A DNA stretch of 64,000 bases from Muraenolepis orangiensis (taxonomy: Eukaryota; Chordata; Actinopteri; Gadiformes; Muraenolepididae), in assembly GCA_027704905.1 (NCBI GenBank), contig CM051005.1:32342358-32406357 (forward strand), read 5' to 3'. Position numbers and translations under genes: made by a program. Below are positions 43,948 to 56,988 of the stretch, piece after piece. The notes below the pieces were generated by a model. That model was not told where the DNA came from and searched no databases. It saw only the letters and a list, made by a program, of their open reading frames with translations. Each line of letters begins with the position of its first letter. The first letter of the stretch is position 1.

Positions 43948-46162
43948 TCAGTTCACTGTCCTCCAGTCAGTCCAAACCAGGAAGGGCAACTTGGTCCCTT
44001 CAAGCCAGTGGCGCCACTCCTCCAAGGACAGCCCCTGCCCCCACGTCGGAGGCGTCCACCTCCACCACAAACTGTCTCTCAGGGTCCGGGACTTAGAGGA
44101 TGGGAGTGGAGGTAAACCGGGCCTTGAGTCCTTGGAAGGCCTTCTCCGCAAAGGAGGACCACTGGAACGAAACCTTTGTGGAGTTGAGGGACGAGAGCGG
44201 AGCAGCTACTGTGCAGTAGCCGCGGATGAACACATGCTTGTCTAGCATGTCCCTCAACACGTCGTTAACCAACGCCTGGAACACTGCCGGGGCGTTGGTA
44301 AGACCAAACGGAATCACCAGATATTCGTAATGGCCGGTGGACTTGTTAAAGGCCATCTTCCACTCATCCCCCTCCCGGATCCGGAGCAAGTGGTAGGCGT
44401 TCCGCAGATCCAGCTTTGTGTAGATCACGGCTCCCTGTAGCAACTCAAAGGCGGATGATATCAGTGTAACGGTAACGGGTAACGGTTCTTAATTGTGATG
44501 TCGATAAGGCCCCTGTAGTCAATGCAGGGCCTTAATGACTTGTCCTTCTTCTCCACAAAGAAGAACCCCGCTCCAGCCGGTGAAGACAAGGGACGGATTA
44601 TTCCGGCCGTCGTAAGGGCGGTGAGGGGGTAAAGACGTTGCCTTGGCCTTGCTGAATACCTCCCGAAAATCGTGGTATTCAACCAGTACACCGGCCAGGT
44701 CCGGAGCAGGTGAGGAACAAAAAGAGCACCTGATGGCACTGGGGTGCCATTAGGCAGACCTGAAAGGACTCCACCCCACAATGGCTCCTGTGGCCCAGTC
44801 GATGTGAGGATTATGGCGGCAGAGCCAGGGGTAGCCCAGGATCAGGGGGAGCTGAGGGGACTGCAGGATGTAGAACTGGATAGTTTCCTGGTGGTTCCCA
44901 GATAAGAGCATGCGGACCGGCGTTGTCTGATGGGAGACGGTCCCCAGAAGATGGCCATCCAGGGCATTTGCCGGAACGGGACAGGGTAGGGGAAAGTGAC
45001 AGATTCCCAACTGCAGCGCGAGGTTCTCATCGATGATGTTGACATCAGCACCAGAGTCAATGAATGTCACGATGGTGTGAGAGCCATCAGCTAACAGCAG
45101 TCGGGCATGGCACAAGGGTCTCTGATTGGGGAACAGTCGGGAGGTTTGGCTGACCCGTAAATTCCCCTTTATGGGTGAGCCCTGGTGAGCCCTGCCCTTT
45201 TATCGAGGCATCGAGCAACAAAATGACCTGACCCACCACAGAACATACACAAGTTACCGCGGCGGTGGTGCTCCCGCTCCTCCGAGGTGAGGCTGGTGCG
45301 GCCCACCTGCATTGGCTCCGGCTCCTCCCGGTGTGGTCCCGCAGGTGGCCAGGACATCTCGGATGATGCTCTCTGACGCGTCGCTGGGCGGTGACTGGCC
45401 CCGACTGTCGTCGCTCCTGTCAATGTGCCAGCACGCGTTGATCCACCCGTGACGCCAACTCGATGACTCCGTCAAGCGACGCAGGTAAATCGAACCGAAC
45501 CAACTCATCCTTGAAGTAGTCGCCCAGACCCGTGAGAAAAACGTCACATTGCGCGGCATCATACCAGTCGCTCAGACGAGCTCGGGTTTGGAAGTCTTTG
45601 GCGTACTCTACGACCGGACGGGTACCCTGACTCAATTTAGAAAGCCCCCCGAGGAGTCAGGGCCCAGAGGAACGATTCCGAATACCTTCCGTAGCTCCGC
45701 GTCTTTCCGGGAAAAATCCCAGAAAGACGCACAAGCCAGCGTCTGTCGCTCCCACTCTGTTCCCCACAGCCGCGCTTTACCGGTCAGGTGGTTGACGGTA
45801 AATGCCACCCTTGCAGCCTCGGAGGCGAAGGTGTGCGGCTGCAGGGCGAACAGGATGGAACAGTTGGTGATGAAGGGGTTACAGCCCTCCGCATCTCCAG
45901 CATAGCGCTCCAGAGTCCCTATCCGGGGATCCGGTGCGGTCTCCCGCGGTGCCGACGCTGAAGCGGGCGGTGCGGAGGCGGAGACATTGGCTGAAGCACC
46001 CAGCAAAGTCTGGGTCTGATCACACTGCTGGATCCACGTGATGAGCAACCCTACCGTCCGCTCATGTGACACGATTAACTGAGCCAACAGATGTCCGCTG
46101 TGATGAGAGAGGGCGTCCTCAGCCCTCTCGAGGCGGTCCTCGTGGCCAGATTGTTCTGTCAC
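43948..46162 (-). pseudogene. Ty3/gypsy gag-pol, internally deleted (block 2)
   Basis: Identical domain order and the same deletions as the copy at 36013-38227, including the missing YxDD box and missing integrase. Differences are single bases, for example one Arg/His change near 45427. Shared deletions show the two blocks are copies or alleles of one locus rather than independent insertions. Confidence 0.85.
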
Positions 46163-46563
46163 GGGTTAGGTTTGGACCCAAATGCTGCACACGGACACCA
46201 AAGGCAGATCGTGGTATTGATTACAATAAATATCACTGACAGGGACAGGCAGAGAAGTAGTCAGGGACAGGCGGTGGATCGGGAACCAGGAAGGGCAGAC
46301 GAACCAGGCAGGGACAGGCGGAGGCGTAGACAGGGACAGGCGGCAGATCGGGAACCATGCAGGGCAGACAGGGTCGGCAACGGGAATCAGTCCGGGTACA
46401 TGCTGGAGAGTCTGTGTCATCGGGAACAGTCTGGCAAAGTATGAGTGTGCAGGGGTAGGCTTAAAGAGGCAGGTTGATTATAATGCGCTGCAGGTGTGGG
46501 TGAGATGTGAATGAGGGTTGACGCTGCCCTCTAGTGGAGGCAGGGTGAATAGCCATTGTGACA
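46157..46563 (-). repeat. Gypsy LTR (block 2)
   Basis: 407 bp, 15 bases shorter than the block 1 LTR because of one deletion in a GC-rich repeat stretch. Termini are TGTCAC/GTGACA. Confidence 0.7.
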
Positions 46564-46889
46564 GTAGAACTTATTTTAAACTCCAATTTAAATTATCGCA
46601 AGCTTTTTTTCATTCGTAGTAGTATTTTGATAGTATTACTGTACAACATGTTTTACAATTGATTTTAAAGTTGGTTTTATTTCATTTTTTTAAACATTGA
46701 GATTTCATGGATCCAACAGACACGGAATACAGCTTGGGAATGAGGTGGGATTGACAACAGGTGAGTTCAGTAGGAAACGGCTGACAGGGAAAACACGGAG
46801 TGGCATTTCGGAACGGAGTCAATTTTATTGTTTTATTATATGTGTTATACATACAGAAATCCGAAACACCTTTTCTCACAGTCCCAGAG

Positions 46890-47120
46890 TGTGCAATATA
46901 CATTACAATATACATATCAATAGACATCAGTATACATATTAATAGACATATCAATATACATATCAATATACATATCAATAGACATATCAATAGACATATC
47001 AATATACATATCAATATACATATCAATAGACATCAGTATACATATTAATAGACATATCAATATACATATCAATAGACATATCAATATACATATCAATATA
47101 CATATCAATATACATATCCA
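46890..47120. repeat. 12-bp ATATCAATA minisatellite (block 2)
   Basis: Counterpart of 38970-39200 with a few base changes. Confidence 0.9.
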
Positions 47121-47361
47121 ACAAGACAAAAAGGGGGTACAAAAAGTAAGTAATAATATATTCTCAAAAACACAATCAACAGAACATGAATTTGACATTT
47201 AGTGCAAGTAAACATTTACACAAAGTCTCAAACTGTCTCTGAACTTATTGTTCTTCTACCTGAGCTCTGGTTCAGTTCTTGGAGACTTGTTGTTAGGAGT
47301 GAAATGCAGTTTGACTTCTGGTGACGAGTTGTTCTCTTACCTTCCTTTGTTAAACACACTA

Positions 47362-47411
47362 TTGTAAGACGCTTTGGATAAAAGAGTCTGCTAAATGACT
47401 GGAATGTAAAG
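47362..47411 (+). mobile_element. Teleost SINE tail fragment (block 2)
   Basis: Counterpart of 39441-39490. Confidence 0.6.
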
Positions 47412-47457
47412 TAATGTCATTTCTGTGGCTGAAAAGAGGAACATGGAGGAAGCAAGA

Positions 47458-47692
<235 letters not shown>

Positions 47693-47935
47693 AGGCAGGA
47701 TGGGTGTTTGGGTTCTGTACTTTTTACATAATATCAAATACATTTCATATTATGTACGTAATATGAAATGTGTTTGATGAAATCGAGTGTACCTGCACCC
47801 CATTGGTTAACAAAAATACATCAATTAATAAATAGACATTTATTCAAAGGAGTGAAAGTAACAAAACAAGTAGGTCGAATATCATCAAAAGCTGAGACTG
47901 GATTCATCTTGCTGAAGCCAGGTAGTAGTCGGGGA

Positions 47936-47987
47936 TTGAACCGGCAACCTTCTTAGCCCTTCTGGGCTGGTCAACCTGAGCATAAAT
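47936..47987 (-). pseudogene. Relic of the receptor ITIM exon (block 2)
   Basis: Same sequence and same lost stop as at 39897-39949. Confidence 0.6.
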
Positions 47988-48154
47988 CCAACAGAAGTAA
48001 CAAAGTAGAAGAACAGAGCGTTTGAGAGATGACCAAAGGGTCTTCAGGGGAACCACAGAGGACTCCACTAGAGTCTCAGGTTGGAGAAACAGGAAAGTTC
48101 TGGAAACCAGTGACAGGAGAGCGGAGTATAAGAAGGGAGCTTGATTTGGAAAAG

Positions 48155-51100
48155 GGGTGGAGGAGGTCTGTTAAGTACTGAAGGGGTGGAGGAGGTCTGT
48201 TAAGTACTGAAGGGGTGGAGGGGTGGAGGAGGTCTGTTAAGTACTGAAGGGGTGGAGGAGGTCTGTTAGGTACTGAAGGGGTATAGGGGTGGAGGAGGTC
48301 TGTTAGGTACTGAAGGGGTATAGGGGTGGAGGAGGTCTGTTAGGTACTGAAGGGGTATAGGGGTGGAGGAGGTCTGTTAGGTACTGAAGGGGTATAGGGG
48401 TGGAGGAGGTCTGTTAAGTACTGAAGGGGTGGAGGAGGTCTGTTAGGTACTGAAGGGGTATAGGGTGGAGGAGGTCTGTTGAGTACTGAAGGGGAATAGG
48501 GGTGGAGGAGGTCTGTTAGGTACTGAAGGGGTATAGGGGTGGAGGAGGTATGTTAAGTACTGAAGGGGTATAGGGGTGGAGGAGGTCTGTTAAGTACTGA
48601 AGGGGTATAGGGGTGGAGGTCTGTTAAGTACTGAAGGGGTAAAGGGTGGAGGAGGTCTGTTAGGTACTGAAGGGGTATAGGGGTGGAGGAGGTCTGTTAA
48701 GTACTGAAGGGGTATAGGGGTTGAGGAGGTCTGTTAGGTACTGAAGGGGTATAGGGGTGGAGGAGGTCTGTTAAGTACTGAAGGGGTATAGGGGTGGAGG
48801 AGGTCTGTTAGGTTCTGAAGGGGTATAGGGGTGGAGGAGGTCTGTTAGGTACTGAAGGGGTATAGGGGTGGAGGAGGTCTGTTAAGTACTGAAGGGGTGG
48901 AGGAGGTCAGTTAGGTACTGAGGGGTATAGGGGTGGAGGAGGTCTGTTAGGTACTGAAGGGGTATAGGGGTGGAGGAGGTCTGTTAGGTACTGAGGGGTA
49001 TAGGGGTGGAGGAGGTCTGTTAGGTACTGAAGGGGTATAGGGTGGAGGAGGTCTGTTAAGTACTGAAGGGGTATAGGGGTGGAGGAGGTCTGTTAGGTAC
49101 TGAAGGGGTATAGGGGTGGAGGAGGTCTGTTAGGTTCTGAAGGGGTATAGGGGTGGAGGAGGTCTGTTAGGTACTGAAGGGGTATAGGGGTGGAGGAGGT
49201 CTGTTAAGTACTGAAGGGGTGGAGGAGGTCAGTTAGGTACTGAGGGGTATAGGGGTGGAGGAGGTCTGTTAGGTACTGAAGGGGTATAGGGGTGGAGGAG
49301 GTCTGTTAGGTACTGAGGGGTATATGGGTGGAGGAGGTCTGTTAGGTACTGAAGGGGTATAGGGTGGAGGAGGTCTGTTAAGTACTGAAGGGGTATAGGG
49401 GTGGAGGAGGTCTGTTAGGTACTGAAGGGGTATAGGGGTGGAGGAGGTCTGTTAAGTACTGAAGGGGTATAGGGTGGAGGAGGTCTGTTAAGTACTGAAG
49501 GGGTATAGGGGTGGAGGAGGTCTGTTAGGTACTGAAGGGGTATAGGGGTGGAGGAGGTCTGTTAGGTACTGAAGGGGTATAGGGGTGGAGGAGGTCTGTT
49601 AGGTACTGAAGGGGTATAGGGGTGGAGGAGGTCTGTTAGGTCCTGAAGGGGTATAGGGGTGGAGGAGGTCTGTTAGGTACTGAGGGGTATAGGGGTGGAG
49701 GAGGTCTGTTAAGTACTGAAGGGGTATAGGGGTGGAGGAGGTCTGTTAAGTACTGAAGGGGTATAGGGGTGGAGGAGGTCTGTTAGGTACTGGGGGGTAT
49801 AGGGGTGGAGGAGGTCTGTTAAGTACTGAGGGGGTATAGGGGTGGAGGAGGTATGTTAGGTACTGAAGGGGTATAGGGGTGGAGGAGGTCTGTTAGGTAC
49901 TGAAGGGGTATAGGGGTGGAGGAGGTCTGTTAAGTACTGAAGGGGTATAGGGGTGGAGGAGGTCTGTTAGGTACTGAAGGGGTGGAGGAGGTCTGGTAGG
50001 TACTGAAGGGGTATAGGGGTGGAGGAGGTCTGTTAAGTACTGAAGGGATATAGGGTGGAGGAGGTCTGTTAAGTACTGAAGGGGTATAAAGGTGGAGGAG
50101 GTCTGTTAAGTACTGAAGGGGTATAGGGGTGGAGGAGGTCTGTTAGGTACTGAAGGGGTATAGGGGTGGAGGAGGTCTGTTAGGTACTGAAGGGGTATAG
50201 GGGTGGAGGAGGTCTGTTAGGTACTGAAGGGGTATAGGGGTGGAGGAGGTCTGTTAGGTACTGAAGGGGTGGAGGAGGTATGTTAGGTACTGAAGGTGTA
50301 TAGGGGTGGAGGAGGTCTGTTAGGTACTGAGGGGTATAGGGGTGGAGGAGGTCTGTTAAGTACTGAAGGGGTATAGGGGTGGAGGAGGTCTGTTAAGTAC
50401 TGAAGGGGTATAGGGGTTGAGGAGGTCTGTTAGGTACTGGGGGGTATAGGGGTGGAGGAGGTATGTTAGGTACTGAAGGGGTATAGGGGTGGAGGAGGTC
50501 TGTTAGGTACTGAGGGGTATAGGGGTGGAGGAGGTATGTTAGGTACTGAAGGGGTATAGGGGTGGAGGAGGTCTGTTTGGTACTGAAGGGGTATAGGGGT
50601 GGAGGAGGTCTGTTAAGTACTGAAGGGGTATAGGGGTGGAGGATGTCTGTTAGGTACTGAAGGGGTGGAGGAGGTCTCGTAGGTACTGAAGGGGTATAGG
50701 GGTGGAGGAGGTCTGTTAAGTACTGAAGGGGTATAGGGTGGAGGAGGTCTGTTAAGTACTGAAGGGGTATAAAGGTGGAGGAGGTCTGTTAAGTACTGAA
50801 GGGGTATAGGGGTGGAGGAGGTCTGTTAGGTACTGAAGGGGTATAGGGGTGGAGGAGGTCTGTTAGGTACTGAAGGGGTATAGGGGTGGAGGAGGTCTGT
50901 TAGGTACTGAAGGGGTATAGGGGTGGAGGAGGTCTGTTAGGTACTGAAGGGGTGGAGGAGGTATGTTAGGTACTGAAGGTGTATAGGGGTGGAGGAGGTC
51001 TGTTAGGTACTGAGGGGTATAGGGGTGGAGGAGGTCTGTTAAGTACTGAAGGGGTATAGGGGTGGAGGAGGTCTGTTAGGTACTGAGGGGTATAGGGGTG

Positions 51101-51210
51101 GAGGAGGTATGTTAAGTACTGAAGGGGTATAGGGGTGGAGGAGGTCTGTTAGGTACTGAGGGGTATAGGGGTGGAGGAGGTATGTTAGGTACTGAAGGGG
51201 TATAGGGGTG
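48155..51210. repeat. 37-bp minisatellite, array 3
   Basis: About 80 copies over 3 kb. Block-wise internal duplication is visible: the rare variant GGGGTATAAAGGTGGAGG appears near 50085 and again near 50765 with matching neighbours, so the array also grows by multi-unit steps. Its right end abuts a receptor exon fragment. Confidence 0.97.
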
Positions 51211-51718
51211 GCTTAACTGACTGTACATGGAGGGTAGAAAAACGCATTGCTTGGTAACGTCCACTTTCATTCAATCCTGCGTTTTTGAATCGTAAAGAAT
51301 AATTTTCTGTCGAAAACTCTGCCCTTCTTTCAAAGTTATTTTTTGTAAAATTCACTTCGGGAAAATATGTTATGATATTGTACGTTGTTGTGTGTGTCTT
51401 CAATTTCCACACAAAGTCATCTGTGGGTTTAGGATTTTTGATCTCCATGAATAAATCCTTTCCCGTCAGCAAAAACACGCTGTTATTTGTGGACCCTGAA
51501 ACAAATAATGAACAAAGTAATTACACAAAGTGTACGTTTGTATCTATGTATGCAGCTATCCAGACTGGTACACGAACACAATAGGAGACCGAAAAACAGC
51601 GAAGACAGAATATGTTCACGTAAGGACAGTTCACTTCTAATAACGGAATCAACACATGAAGGACTATCGGAGATGGGAAAAAGCAGTTTGTTTTTACCTT
51701 GCAGGCCTACGAACCAAT
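51211..51718 (-). pseudogene. SLAM-like receptor copy C: V exon joined to ITIM-exon scrap
   Basis: On the minus strand, 51718-51698 is the 3' part of the signal exon (WFVGLQ-type); its 5' part is replaced. Then comes the conserved intron 1, and a V exon from 51495 down to about 51248, ending within GRYQA. Eight or so bases later the strand reads CCCTCCATGTACAGTCAGTT, which matches the ITIM exon of copy A (PSIYCQL region), and then the 37-bp array starts. C2, TM and linker exons are absent. The V domain begins VFLLTGKDLFMEIKNPKP, with a divergent middle and a conserved RAEFSTENYSLRFKN stretch. Start codon and downstream domains are lost, so it is a rearranged pseudogene. Confidence 0.8.
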
Positions 51719-51957
51719 GGGGGTTCCCCTGGGGGGAAAGTACTGGATTTACTGGTAAAGTTCTTCATTCTTCCCTCTGACTGACTAACCCGACCCCCTT
51801 AATGAACAATTATCAATATTCCCATCCGCAGACACAGAACTCAGAAAACTCTGCTGTGGCATGTCTGTGCAGTGATTCAACTCAGTTCAATCATTTAGAA
51901 TGCAGGTGGTGAACCAGCGTCTGGATGTGCTCCCACGGAGCCGTCGACCACTCCATG
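51719..51957. other. Junction sequence, no gene seen
   Basis: Sequence between the truncated signal exon and the 39-bp minisatellite. No feature is recognised. Confidence 0.4.
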
Positions 51958-54900
51958 GGTGGTCCGAGAGTCTCTCTCCAGCTCCACCAGGTCCGTCTAT
52001 AGGAGAGAGTCTCTCTCCAGCTCCACCAGGTCCGTCTATAGGAGAGAGTCTCTCTCCAGCTCCACCAGGTCCGTCTATAGGAGAGAGTCTCTCTCCAGCT
52101 CCACCAGGTCAGTCTATAGGAGAGAGTCTCTCTCTCCAGCTCCACCAGGTCAGTCTATAGGAGAGAGTCTCTCTCCAGCTCCACCAGGTCCGTCTATAGG
52201 AGAGAGTCTCTCTCCAGCTCCACCAGGTCCGTCTATAGGAGATAGTCTCTCTCCAGCTCCACCAGGTCCGTCTAGAGTCTCTCTCTAGCTCCACAAGGTC
52301 AGTCTATAGGAGAGAGTCTCTCTCCAGCTCCACCAGGTCCGTCTATAGGAGAGAGTCTCTCTCCAGCTCCACCAGGTCCGTCTATAGGAGAGAGTCTCTC
52401 TCCAGCTCCACCAGGTCAGTCTATAGGAGAGAGTCTCTCTCTCCAGCTCCACCAGGTCCGTCTATAGGAGAGAGTCTCTCTCCAGCTCCACCAGGTCCGT
52501 CTATAGGAGAGAGTCTCTCTCCAGCTCCACCACGTCCGTCTATAGGAGAGTCTCTCTCTAGCTCCACCAGGTCCGTCTATAGGAGAGAGTCTCTCTCCAG
52601 CTCCACCAGGTCCGTCTATAGGAGAGAGTCTCTCTCCAGCTCCACCAGGTCCGTCTATAGGAGAGAGTCTCTCTCCAGCTCCACCACGTCCGTCTATAGG
52701 AGAGTCTCTCTCTAGCTCCACCAGGTCCGTCTATAGGAGAGAGTCTCTCTCCAGCTCCACCAGGTCCGTCTATAGGAGAGAGTCTCTCTCCAGCTCCACC
52801 AGGTCCGTCTATAGGAGAGAGTCTCTCTCCAGCTCCACCAGGTCCGTCTATAGGAGAGAGTCTCTCTCCAGCTCCACCACGTCCGTCTATAGGAGAGTCT
52901 CTCTCTAGCTCCACCAGGTCCGTCTATAGGAGAGAGTCTCTCTCCAGCTCCACCAGGTCCGTCTATAGGAGAGAGTCTCTCTCCAGCTCCACCAGGTCCA
53001 TCTAAGGAGAGTCTCTCTCTAGCTCCACCAGGTCCGTCTATAGGAGAGAGTCTCTCTCCAGCTCCACCAGGTCCATCTATAGGAGAGAGTCTCTCTCCAG
53101 CTCCACCAGGTCCGTCTATAGGAGAGAGTCTCTCTCCAGCTCCACCAGGTCAGTATATAGGAGAGAGTCTCTCTCTCCAGCTCCACCAGGTCAGTCTATA
53201 GGAGAGAGTCTCTCTCCAGCCCCACCAGGTCCGTCTATAGGAGAGAGTCTCTCTCCAGCTCCACCAGGTCCGTCTATAGGAGATAGTCTCTCTCCAGCTC
53301 CACCAGGTCCGTCTAGAGTCTCTCTCTAGCTCCACCAGGTCAGTCTATAGGAGAGAGTCTCTCTCCAGCTCCACCAGGTCCGTCTATAGGAGAGAGTCTC
53401 TCTCCAGCTCCACCAGGTCCGTCTATAGGAGAGAGTCTCTCTCCAGCTCCAGCAGGTCAGTCTATAGGAGAGAGTCTCTCTCTCCAGCTCCACCAGGTCC
53501 GTCTATAGGAGAGAGTCTCTCTCCAGCTCCACCAGGTCCGTCTATAGGAGAGAGTCTCTCTCCAGCTCCACCACGTCCGTCTATAGGAGAGTCTCTCTCT
53601 AGCTCCACCAGGTCCGTCTATAGGAGAGAGTCTCTCTCCAGCTCCACCAGGTCCGTCTATAGGAGAGAGTCTCTCTCCAGCTCCACCAGGTCCGTCTATA
53701 GGAGAGAGTCTCTCTCCAGCTCCACCACGTCCGTCTATAGGAGAGTCTCTCTCTAGCTCCACCAGGTCCGTCTATAGGAGAGAGTCTCTCTCCAGCTCCA
53801 CCAGGTCCGTCTATAGGAGAGAGTCTCTCTCCAGCTCCACCAGGTCCGTCTATAGGAGAGAGTCTCTCTCCAGCTCCACCAGGTCCGTCTATAGGAGAGA
53901 GTCTCTCTCCAGCTCCACCACGTCCGTCTATAGGAGAGTCTCTCTCTAGCTCCACCAGGTCCGTCTATAGGAGAAAGTCTCTCTCCAGCTCCACCAGGTC
54001 CGTCTATAGGAGAGAGTCTCTCTCCAGCTCCACCACGTCCGTCTATAGGAGAGTCTCTCTCTAGCTCCACCAGGTCCGTCTATAGGAGAGAGTCTCTCTC
54101 CAGCTCCACCAGGTCCGTCTATAGGAGAGAGTCTCTCTCCAGCTCCACCAGGTCCATCTAAGGAGAGTCTCTCTCTAGCTCCACCAGGTCCGTCTATAGG
54201 AGAGAGTCTCTCTCCAGCTCCACCAGGTCCATCTATAGGAGAGAGTCTCTCTCCAGCTCCACCAGGTCCGTCTATAGGAGAGAGTCTCTCTCCAGCTCCA
54301 CCAGGTCAGTATATAGGAGAGAGTCTCTCTCTCCAGCTCCACCAGGTCAGTCTATAGGAGAGAGTCTCTCTCCAGCCCCACCAGGTCCGTCTATAGGAGA
54401 GAGTCTCTCTCCAGCTCCACCAGGTCCGTCTATAGGAGATAGTCTCTCTCCAGCTCCACCAGGTCCGTCTAGAGTCTCTCTCTAGCTCCACCAGGTCAGT
54501 CTATAGGAGAGAGTCTCTCTCCAGCTCCACCAGGTCCGTCTATAGGAGAGAGTCTCTCTCCAGCTCCACCAGGTCCGTCTATAGGAGAGAGTCTCTCTCC
54601 AGCTCCACCAGGTCCGTCTATAGGAGAGAGTCTCTCTCCAGCTCCACCACGTCCGTCTATAGGAGAGTCTCTCTCTAGCTCCACCAGGTCCGTCTATAGG
54701 AGAGAGTCTCTCTCCAGCTCCACCAGGTCCGTCTATAGGAGAGAGTCTCTCTCCAGCTCCACCAGGTCCGTCTATAGGAGAGAGTCTCTCTCCAGCTCCA
54801 CCAGGTCCGTCTATAGGAGAGAGTCTCTCTCCAGCTCCACCACGTCCGTCTATAGGAGAGTCTCTCTCTAGCTCCACCAGGTCCGTCTATAGGAGAGAGT

Positions 54901-56505
54901 CTCTCTCCAGCTCCACCAGGTCCGTCTATAGGAGAGAGTCTCTCTCCAGCTCCACCACGTCCGTCTATAGGAGAGTCTCTCTCTAGCTCCACCAGGTCCG
55001 TCTATAGGAGAGAGTCTCTCTCCAGCTCCACCAGGTCCGTCTATAGGAGAGAGTCTCTCTCCAGCTCCACCAGGTCCATCTAAGGAGAGTCTCTCTCTAG
55101 CTCCACCAGGTCCGTCTATAGGAGAGAGTCTCTCTCCAGCTCCACCAGGTCCATCTATAGGAGAGAGTCTCTCTCCAGCTCCACCAGGTCCGTCTATAGG
55201 AGAGAGTCTCTCTCCAGCTCCACCAGGTCAGTATATAGGAGAGAGTCTCTCTCTCCAGCTCCACCAGGTCAGTCTATAGGAGAGAGTCTCTCTCCAGCCC
55301 CACCAGGTCCGTCTATAGGAGAGAGTCTCTCTCCAGCTCCACCAGGTCCGTCTATAGGAGATAGTCTCTCTCCAGCTCCACCAGGTCCGTCTAGAGTCTC
55401 TCTCTAGCTCCACCAGGTCAGTCTATAGGAGAGAGTCTCTCTCCAGCTCCACCAGGTCCGTCTATAGGAGAGAGTCTCTCTCCAGCTCCACCAGGTCCGT
55501 CTATAGGAGAGAGTCTCTCTCCAGCTCCACCAGGTCAGTCTATAGGAGAGAGTCTCTCTCTCCAGCTCCACCAGGTCCGTCTATAGGAGAGAGTCTCTCT
55601 CCAGCTCCACCAGGTCCGTCTATAGGAGAGAGTCTCTCTCCAGCTCCACCACGTCCGTCTATAGGAGAGTCTCTCTCTAGCTCCACCAGGTCCGTCTATA
55701 GGAGAGAGTCTCTCTCCAGCTCCACCAGGTCCGTCTATAGGAGAGAGTCTCTCTCCAGCTCCACCACGTCCGTCTATAGGAGAGTCTCTCTCTAGCTCCA
55801 CCAGGTCCGTCTATAGGAGAGAGTCTCTCTCCAGCTCCACCAGGTCCGTCTATAGGAGAGAGTCTCTCTCCAGCTCCACCAGGTCCGTCTATAGGAGAGA
55901 GTCTCTCTCCAGCTCCACCAGGTCCGTCTATAGGAGAGAGTCTCTCTCCAGCTCCACCACGTCCGTCTATAGGAGAGTCTCTCTCTAGCTCCACCAGGTC
56001 CGTCTATAGGAGAGAGTCTCTCTCCAGCTCCACCAGGTCCGTCTATAGGAGAGAGTCTCTCTCCAGCTCCACCAGGTCCATCTAAGGAGAGTCTCTCTCT
56101 AGCTCCACCAGGTCCGTCTATAGGAGAGAGTCTCTCTCCAGCTCCACCAGGTCCATCTATAGGAGAGAGTCTCTCTCCAGCTCCACCAGGTCCGTCTATA
56201 GGAGAGAGTCTCTCTCCAGCTCCACCAGGTCCGTCTATAGGAGAGAGTCTCTCTCCAGTTCCACCAGGTCCGTCTATAGGAGAGAGTCTCTCTCCAGCTC
56301 CACCAGGTCCGTCTATAGGAGAGAGTCTCTCTCCAGCTCCACCAGGTCCGTCTATAGGAGAGAGTCTCTCTCCAGCTCCACCAGGTCCGTCTATAGGAGA
56401 GAGTCTCTCTAGCTCCACCAGGTCCGTCTATAGGAGAGAGTCTCTCTCCAGCTCCACCAGGTCCGTCTATAGGAGAGAGTCTCTCTCCAGCTCCACCAGG
56501 TCTGT
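51958..56505. repeat. 39-bp minisatellite with higher-order structure
   Basis: About 115 units of 39 bp made of TCTATAGGAGAGAGTCTCTC followed by TCCAGCTCCACCAGGTCCG. Each unit holds an 8-bp inverted repeat around one base (GGAGAGAG-T-CTCTCTCC). Shorter variant units (TCTAGAGTCTCTCTCTAG; CATCTAAGGAGAG) recur at about 52,270, 53,312, 54,468 and 55,390, that is every 0.92-1.16 kb, marking a higher-order repeat. The unit is 13 codons, so spurious minus-strand frames of SPIDGPGGAGERL appear. Confidence 0.97.
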
Positions 56506-56515
56506 CTATGGTCGG

Positions 56516-56818
56516 TCACCACGGCAGTGCTGCAGGACGTTCTTCACCCTGAGGTGTTCCTCGTGTGATGAAGGCGACACTCTCCCCCCTCTTCATCACA
56601 CACCCTGTGGTGGGGCTGCTGCTTGTCCCCTGGATGTCCAGCCGTAGGGTCGCTAACGTCCCGTCCAGGCAGAGGGTTTCCAAACCCCTCCCACCAGAGG
56701 CTCTCGACAGGTCAGTCCCTGTGTTGGAGCGGCCTGGGGTGAAGTCCAGCTCAAATGGTATTGATTCAGTCTTCTGTCTGTCACAGCAGCCCAAGAGGCT
56801 TGTGGGAATTACCAGCAT
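56516..56818 (-). CDS. Unrecognised open frame next to the 39-bp array
   Basis: A 100-codon minus-strand frame (MLVIPTSLLGCCDRQ at the start, GEERPAALPW at the end). It has mixed, non-repetitive amino-acid composition and an in-frame AG (acceptor-like) near 56770. I do not recognise a domain, and no partner exon is found nearby. It could be an exon fragment or chance. Confidence 0.25.
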   Translation of the reverse strand: MLVIPTSLLGCCDRQKTESIPFELDFTPGRSNTGTDLSRASGGRGLETLCLDGTLATLRLDIQGTSSSPTTGCVMKRGESVAFITRGTPQGEERPAALPW

Positions 56819-56988
56819 GGGATAAGAAATACATTAAACAAACATAAACATATATTGGAAATTGAAAAAATGTATAATTACAATATATCCTCTCATGCCT
56901 CTATAATCGTTAATAGTGGCCTTGTGATACAGTGTTGTCTTATGATGTCTAACTCCACAACTCACTAGACTTCAATGACATGGTGATA
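56819..56988. other. Intergenic, no feature seen
   Basis: AT-rich sequence just outside the visible end of the left palindrome arm. The arm may extend through it, because the right arm is cut by the window end. Confidence 0.4.

Noticed and set aside
55792..56418. Collagen-like 208-codon minus-strand frame
   Set aside because: It comes from the 39-bp minisatellite, whose unit is exactly 13 codons. There is no signal of coding beyond periodicity.
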